Origin: an uncultured Bacteroidales bacterium
Lineage (GTDB): Bacteria; Bacteroidota; Bacteroidia; Bacteroidales; P3
Reading direction: 5' to 3'
Length of the DNA stretch: 38,903 nt
NCBI GenBank assembly: GCA_905233895.1
Contig: CAJOFL010000003.1
Location: 1-38,903, forward strand
Positions 34,721 to 38,903 of the stretch are shown here, in pieces (the first letter of the stretch is position 1; each line of letters starts with the position of its first letter). Made by a program: the position numbers and the translations under genes. The notes beneath the pieces are model-generated. The model had not been told where the DNA came from. It searched no databases and saw only the letters and a program-made list of their open reading frames with translations.

Positions 34721-37055
34721 GACCATACATATACTGCTGGCGTTCCTCTGCGCCGTAAGCCTCGCCTCGTGCGGAGGCGTAGGCCGCTATCTGGCCGACG
34801 GCGAGCATATCCTCTACAAGAACCGCCTCGACCTGCAGATGGCCGACAGCAGCGAGGTGCCCTCCGAGGTGCATGACGCCATCAAACGGGTGAAGAACTA
34901 CTACCGCCAGAAGCCCAACTCCAAGGTGTTAGGCATTGACCGTCTGCGGGTGGGCATGACCATCTACGGATGGGCCTCGCCCAGCGACAGTTCCATCTGG
35001 GGCAACTACTGGCGCCGCCTGGGCCAGGCACCCGTCGTCTACGACGAAGGCATGGCTAGCCGCACCGCCTCGCAACTGGCCGGCCTGCTCGAGAGCAAAG
35101 GATGCTTCGGCTCAACCGTCACCTTCGACACCGCCGACGTCGACGGCAAAGACCTCAGCATCACCTACCACGTACGCGCCACCCAACGCTACCTGGTCGA
35201 CGAGATTGTCTACCGCACCGAAAGTGCCGATGTGGCCCGTCTGCTGCGCGAATGGGAGCCCGACTCGCCGCTCAAGGCAGGTGAATACTACGACCAGGAG
35301 AAGAGCCGACTGGTGGCGGCCCTACGTGAGGAGGGCTACTACCGCGCCACCCCTGCACTGGTAACCTTCATGGTCGACACCACCTACGACCGCCAGCACC
35401 TGAGCATCGACGTGATGGTCGACAGCCGCGACCTGCAGGTCTATCACATCAACAACGTCTACATCTACCCCACCGGCAACGGCGGCCCCACACCCGACAC
35501 ACTTATCTATAGTTACCCTGGAATACGCCGCAATATCGACTACCAGTTCATCCACAGCGAACCCCTCTCGCTCAAGCCCCAGACCGTGAGCCGCGCCATG
35601 ATGCTCTTCCCCGGCATGACCTACCGTCCGCGCTACATAAGCAACACCTACAACTCACTCCTTTCGCTACGCAACTTCAAGTATATCAACATAGAATTCT
35701 CCGAATCCCCATCCTCGTCCGACACCCTTCCGCTGGTCGACGCCCATGTGCGCCTCATGCGGGCCACCCAGCAGAAAATCTCCCTTTCGGTCGAACTCAC
35801 CAACGCCTCGCCTCTCGGCGACGACGACAGCGTGGGATTCCTCCGCGGCGGCAACCTCGGCATCGAGACCGCTGTAGAGTACCTGCATAAGAACCTCTTT
35901 GGCGGAGCCGAGCAGCTCAAAGTCAAAGGCTCGCTCCTGCTCGAACTGCCCAAACTCATCTTCCGCGGACTTGGCGACGGCTTCTACGACAACTTCAGTG
36001 CCTTCGAGGCAGGCCTCGACGCATCGCTCGACATGCCCATGTTCCTCCTTCCCTTCGCCAGTGGTATCGCATGGCAACGCACACGCCCCCATACGATGAT
36101 TTCCACCGGCGGAAGCTACCAGTACCGCTACTACTACGAACGTATTCTGGCCAACACCAGTTTCGGCTACACCTGGCGCCACAACCGCAACGTACAGCAC
36201 CAGCTGCTGCCCATCGACCTCACTTTTGTGCGCATGCTGAACGTCAATCCCGCCTTCGCCGCCCGTATCGCAGCCCTCAACGACCTACGTCTAAAATACC
36301 AATACAGCGACCACTTTATCTTCGGTGCGCGCTACGACTACGCCTACAGCAACCAACAATTCGGCACACGGCAGAACTTCTCGGTGGTACACCTTTCAGC
36401 CGAGAGCGCTGGCAACTTGCTGAGTGCCGCCTCCGGCCTGCTGGGTGCCACTACCGACTCTAACGGTGTGCAGCAAATCCTGGGGTCGCCCTACGCCCAG
36501 TATGTACGCCTCGGCGGTGAACTGACGCGCTACCACTACATTGGACGCCGCAGCACCTTCGTTTCGCGTGTGCTTGTCGGGGCAGGACTTCCCTACGGCA
36601 ACTCCGTGGCCATGCCCTACGAGAAGAGTTTCTTCGGCGGCGGCCCCACCACCATGCGCGCATGGCAGCTCCGCCATCTCGGCCCTGGCAGTTATAACAG
36701 CGGCGACAACATGTTCGAGCGAGTGGGCGACCTCCAGCTGGTAATCAACCTCGAAGAGCGCTTCCCGATAGTGAGCATCTTTGAAGGGGCGGTGTTCGCC
36801 GACATGGGCAACGTATGGCTGATGAACCCCTCCGACCAGTATCCAGGCGGAGAACTGAAATGGGGCGACATTCTCAAGGAGATAGCCATCGGCATCGGCA
36901 TCGGCCTGCGAGCCAACGTCTCAATCGCCACCCTGCGCGTCGACTTCGGCATACCGCTCTACGACCCGGGCTACGACGAAAGCCTGCGCTGGCGTCCGAC
37001 CCACTGGAAATTCAACCAACTGGTAACCAACATCGGTATCAACTACCCGTTCTGA
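34710..37055 (+). CDS. tamL: TamL: lipidated TamA/BamA-family outer-membrane protein
   Basis: TamL is the Bacteroidota form of TamA: an Omp85 barrel with POTRA domains and a lipid anchor, which pairs with TamB. The signal peptide has a lipobox (VSLASCGG), POTRA-like sequence follows (about 40-330, RYLVDEIVYRTES), and the barrel ends in the conserved GIGIGLRANVSIATLRVDFG, with a final Phe. The likely start is TTG at 34710, overlapping the waaA stop; no ATG lies nearby, and a TTG at 34659 would add 17 residues with no signal features. That gives 781 residues. Its partner tamB lies about 30 kb away at 397 and is frameshifted. Confidence 0.88.
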   Translation: MKVRTIHILLAFLCAVSLASCGGVGRYLADGEHILYKNRLDLQMADSSEVPSEVHDAIKRVKNYYRQKPNSKVLGIDRLRVGMTIYGWASPSDSSIWGNYWRRLGQAPVVYDEGMASRTASQLAGLLESKGCFGSTVTFDTADVDGKDLSITYHVRATQRYLVDEIVYRTESADVARLLREWEPDSPLKAGEYYDQEKSRLVAALREEGYYRATPALVTFMVDTTYDRQHLSIDVMVDSRDLQVYHINNVYIYPTGNGGPTPDTLIYSYPGIRRNIDYQFIHSEPLSLKPQTVSRAMMLFPGMTYRPRYISNTYNSLLSLRNFKYINIEFSESPSSSDTLPLVDAHVRLMRATQQKISLSVELTNASPLGDDDSVGFLRGGNLGIETAVEYLHKNLFGGAEQLKVKGSLLLELPKLIFRGLGDGFYDNFSAFEAGLDASLDMPMFLLPFASGIAWQRTRPHTMISTGGSYQYRYYYERILANTSFGYTWRHNRNVQHQLLPIDLTFVRMLNVNPAFAARIAALNDLRLKYQYSDHFIFGARYDYAYSNQQFGTRQNFSVVHLSAESAGNLLSAASGLLGATTDSNGVQQILGSPYAQYVRLGGELTRYHYIGRRSTFVSRVLVGAGLPYGNSVAMPYEKSFFGGGPTTMRAWQLRHLGPGSYNSGDNMFERVGDLQLVINLEERFPIVSIFEGAVFADMGNVWLMNPSDQYPGGELKWGDILKEIAIGIGIGLRANVSIATLRVDFGIPLYDPGYDESLRWRPTHWKFNQLVTNIGINYPF

Positions 37056-37930
37056 TGAAAAAATCCCTGACAATCATACTGCTCACCCTGGCCAGCGTCT
37101 TCTGGGGCGTTAGTTTTATCCTTACCAAGGAGCTCTTCCTCACCGAGGAGCACATGACCGTCACCATCCTCATCGCCATGCGTCTGGCCATCGCAACATT
37201 GGTAATGGTGCCGTTGCTGCTGCTCACCGGCAAGATGCAGCGCATCCAACGGAAAGACATAAAATGGTTTCTCCTGCTGACACTCTGCGAGCCGTTCATC
37301 TACCACCTCTGCGAAACCTCCGGCGTCCAGCTGGTCAGCGGCTCGCTGGCCTCAGTAGTGATAGCCACCATCCCGCTTTTCGTGCCCTTCGGCGTATGGA
37401 TTGCCTATCGCAAACGCCCCCGCATCCAGGTGGTAGTCGGCGTGGCCCTGTCGCTAATCGGCGTGGCAGTGATGCTTATCGGCGGCGAAGGACTCCGCGG
37501 AAACTTCCGCGGCATGCTTTTCCTTACCGGGGCAGTGGTCATCGCGGTGGTCTACACCCTGTTGCTGGTGAAGATTGTCGACCGCTACAATCCCCTTGTG
37601 ATTACCACCTGGCAGAACATCATCGGATTCGTTTATTTCCTGCCGCTGGTACTCTGTTTCGACGCCGCTAACCTACCGTTGCTTAGTTACTCTCCGCGCA
37701 TGCTGGCACTGCTGCTCATGCTGGGCATCTGCTGCTCCACCCTCGCCTACTCCTTCTACAACCACGGGGTCCGACACCTTGGGGCCGCTGAAGCATGCGT
37801 ATTCAACAACACCATCCCCATCTTCTCCTTCATCGCCGCACTCGTCATCGGCCAGGAAGGCTTCAGCTGGGCGAAACTCATTGGCATTGCCGTGGTAATC
37901 ACCGGCGTAATAATCTCACAACGCGAATAA
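37055..37930 (+). CDS. EamA/DMT-family transporter
   Basis: 291 residues, about ten membrane helices in two EamA repeats (about 5-135 and 150-288). It starts SLTIILLTLASVFWGVSFIL and carries ETSGVQLVSGSLASVVIAT and HLGAAEACVFNNTIPIFSF, typical of the family, which exports or imports small metabolites. Substrate is unknown. The ATG overlaps the tamL stop by one base (TGATGA). A longer frame upstream only shadows tamL. Confidence 0.92.
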   Translation: MKKSLTIILLTLASVFWGVSFILTKELFLTEEHMTVTILIAMRLAIATLVMVPLLLLTGKMQRIQRKDIKWFLLLTLCEPFIYHLCETSGVQLVSGSLASVVIATIPLFVPFGVWIAYRKRPRIQVVVGVALSLIGVAVMLIGGEGLRGNFRGMLFLTGAVVIAVVYTLLLVKIVDRYNPLVITTWQNIIGFVYFLPLVLCFDAANLPLLSYSPRMLALLLMLGICCSTLAYSFYNHGVRHLGAAEACVFNNTIPIFSFIAALVIGQEGFSWAKLIGIAVVITGVIISQRE

Positions 37931-37975
37931 AAAACAAAAAAAATCTTTTCACCCGCCACTATCAAAATAATTTCG

Positions 37976-37983
37976 TACCTTTG
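37976..37983 (+). promoter_or_regulatory. Probable -7 element of the LemA-like gene
   Basis: TACCTTTG, 37 bases before the ATG. TTTC (37947-37950) is the nearest -33-like piece, at a longer spacing than usual. Confidence 0.55.
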
Positions 37984-38020
37984 CATTTTGGATTATAAAG
38001 CAACTTTGCCGTAAAATATT

Positions 38021-38530
38021 ATGATTGGGTATCTTATAGTGTTCTTCGTGCTGCTCGTCATGCTGTCAATCCCTGTGGGATTGGTGGTAATGGTGTTGCA
38101 GTTCCACTATAACAAGAAGGACCGTGAGATGCGCAACGAGGCCGAGGCCCACCGCAAGATACTGGAACAGACCTACGACCGCATTTGGAGCCAAATCAAG
38201 CAGTACTGCGATATCGGCGAGGACTGCCGCCGGTCGTTCAACAACATCTACCCCAACCTTATCGACACCGATATGGACGACGACCGTATGCTCAACTGGA
38301 TTCTCGACTGCAACATCAACTTCGAGCCTGCCAACTACGCCATCGTCATGGAAAACATAGCCGACGACCGTGCCCGTTTTGTATCCCACCAACGCCGGAT
38401 GCTCAACATCATGCGCGAACACCGTGAGTTGCACTCGTCGAAGTTCCGCCACCTCCTTATCCACAACAAGACCATTATCCGCTACACGCCTATTGCCACC
38501 AACTACGACCGTTGGGGCAACCGGCTGTAA
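38021..38530 (+). CDS. LemA-like membrane protein
   Basis: 169 residues. There is one N-terminal membrane helix (about 3-28), then a helical, charged region. Segments such as YDRIWSQIKQY and FVSHQRRMLNIMREHREL resemble the helices of LemA proteins, small membrane-anchored helix bundles of unknown function. The match is by pattern, not by strong motifs, so it could be an unrelated helical protein. It follows its own probable promoter and is 14 bases before the fucosidase gene. Confidence 0.55.
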   Translation: MIGYLIVFFVLLVMLSIPVGLVVMVLQFHYNKKDREMRNEAEAHRKILEQTYDRIWSQIKQYCDIGEDCRRSFNNIYPNLIDTDMDDDRMLNWILDCNINFEPANYAIVMENIADDRARFVSHQRRMLNIMREHRELHSSKFRHLLIHNKTIIRYTPIATNYDRWGNRL

Positions 38531-38544
38531 ATCCCCTGTCTGCA

Positions 38545-38903
38545 ATGAGACTTCGCAACGCCATCCTCGCCATCTTCGCCGTCGCGTTCATGGCTTGCTG
38601 CGCTGCACCCGAGCCTTACGGTCCAGTGCCCACCGACGCACAACTGGCTTGGCAGCGGATGGAGATAAATATGTTCTGCCACTTCGGCCCGAACACCTTC
38701 ACCGGAGCCGAATGGGGCAGCGGTCAGGAGGCCGAGGAGGTGTTCGCACCCACCGAATTGGACTGCCGCCAATGGGTCGACGTGGCGCGTCAGGCCGGAA
38801 TGGGCGGCATCATCCTCACCGCCAAGCATCACGACGGCTTCTGCCTCTGGCCCAGCGCCTACAGCACCCACACCGTGAAGCCCGACCTAGACGTGCTGCG
38901 CCA
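38545..38903 (+). CDS. GH29 alpha-L-fucosidase, 5' part only
   Basis: The first 119 codons of a gene that runs off the right edge. A signal peptide with lipobox-like MACCAAP (Cys at about 18-19) predicts export and possibly lipidation. FCHFGPNTFTGAEWG and the very typical LTAKHHDGFCLWPS, with LDCRQWVDVARQAGM between them, identify GH29, which removes terminal L-fucose from host glycans. The catalytic Asp lies beyond the window. It may be co-transcribed with the LemA-like gene, 14 bases upstream. Confidence 0.9.
   Translation, partial: MRLRNAILAIFAVAFMACCAAPEPYGPVPTDAQLAWQRMEINMFCHFGPNTFTGAEWGSGQEAEEVFAPTELDCRQWVDVARQAGMGGIILTAKHHDGFCLWPSAYSTHTVKPDLDVLR

Overview
The window is a stretch of chromosome from a Bacteroidota bacterium, most likely order Bacteroidales. 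The evidence is several promoters of the Bacteroidota type (TTTG, about 19 bases, TAnnTTTG), a lipidated TamA-type protein (TamL) with TamB, a PorP/SprF protein of the type IX secretion family beside a PD40/OmpA-like protein, GH92 and GH29 glycosidases, an HU-CCDC81/SPOR membrane protein, and an archaeal/eukaryote-like prolyl-tRNA synthetase. No rRNA, tRNA, CRISPR array, transposase, integrase or phage gene was seen. The genus cannot be named from the sequence.

Layout. (1) 1-5700: a possible gene end at the left edge, an 11-bp repeat array, then tamB, which is split by a one-base frameshift near 2850, and a phosphodiester glycosidase. (2) 5704-9544, minus strand: ROK sugar kinase, GH92 mannosidase and a small lipoprotein form one operon behind a clear promoter. 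(3) 9658-10542, minus: a small outer-membrane barrel protein and an exported TM2 protein, ended by a strong terminator. (4) 10935-15846, plus: tsaD (nearly leaderless), PorP/SprF, a PD40/OmpA-like protein, and a BspA-like leucine-rich repeat protein. (5) 15836-18157, minus: a DHOD-like flavoprotein, a four-helix-bundle protein and a DnaQ-type exonuclease. (6) 18410-19487, plus: a TPR protein and a tiny HEXXH membrane protein. (7) 19484-25722, minus: a seven-gene operon (deoxynucleoside kinase, kdsB, HU/SPOR protein, trmB, yebC, rsmI, MgtC family). (8) 26234-30026, plus: nadC, yihY-like, a THUMP methyltransferase, and a short queG. (9) 30084-32308, minus: an aquaporin and proS. (10) 32660-38903, plus: outer-membrane protein, waaA, tamL, an EamA transporter, a LemA-like protein, and the start of a GH29 fucosidase that runs off the window.

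Themes. Envelope biogenesis dominates: kdsB and waaA build and attach Kdo for lipid A, tamB and tamL handle outer-membrane assembly, and the PorP and PD40/OmpA-like proteins resemble type IX secretion parts. GH92, the ROK kinase and GH29 suggest use of host or plant glycans, though no SusC/SusD pair is present. Most other genes are housekeeping (tRNA and rRNA modification, NAD synthesis, tRNA charging).

The least explained signals are repeats. An array of 11-bp units (consensus CGCCTGATCAA) occurs four times, always in an intergenic region upstream of plus-strand genes. Two copies also carry a 20-bp block at exactly the same distance of 31 bp. Separately, three genes for exported proteins (GH92, PorP and PD40/OmpA-like) have their start codon region flanked or covered by one arm of an imperfect inverted repeat whose other arm encodes part of the signal peptide. 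The three pairs use different sequences but the same geometry. Related 7-nt-period repeats also sit inside the coding sequences of waaA and the PD40 protein.
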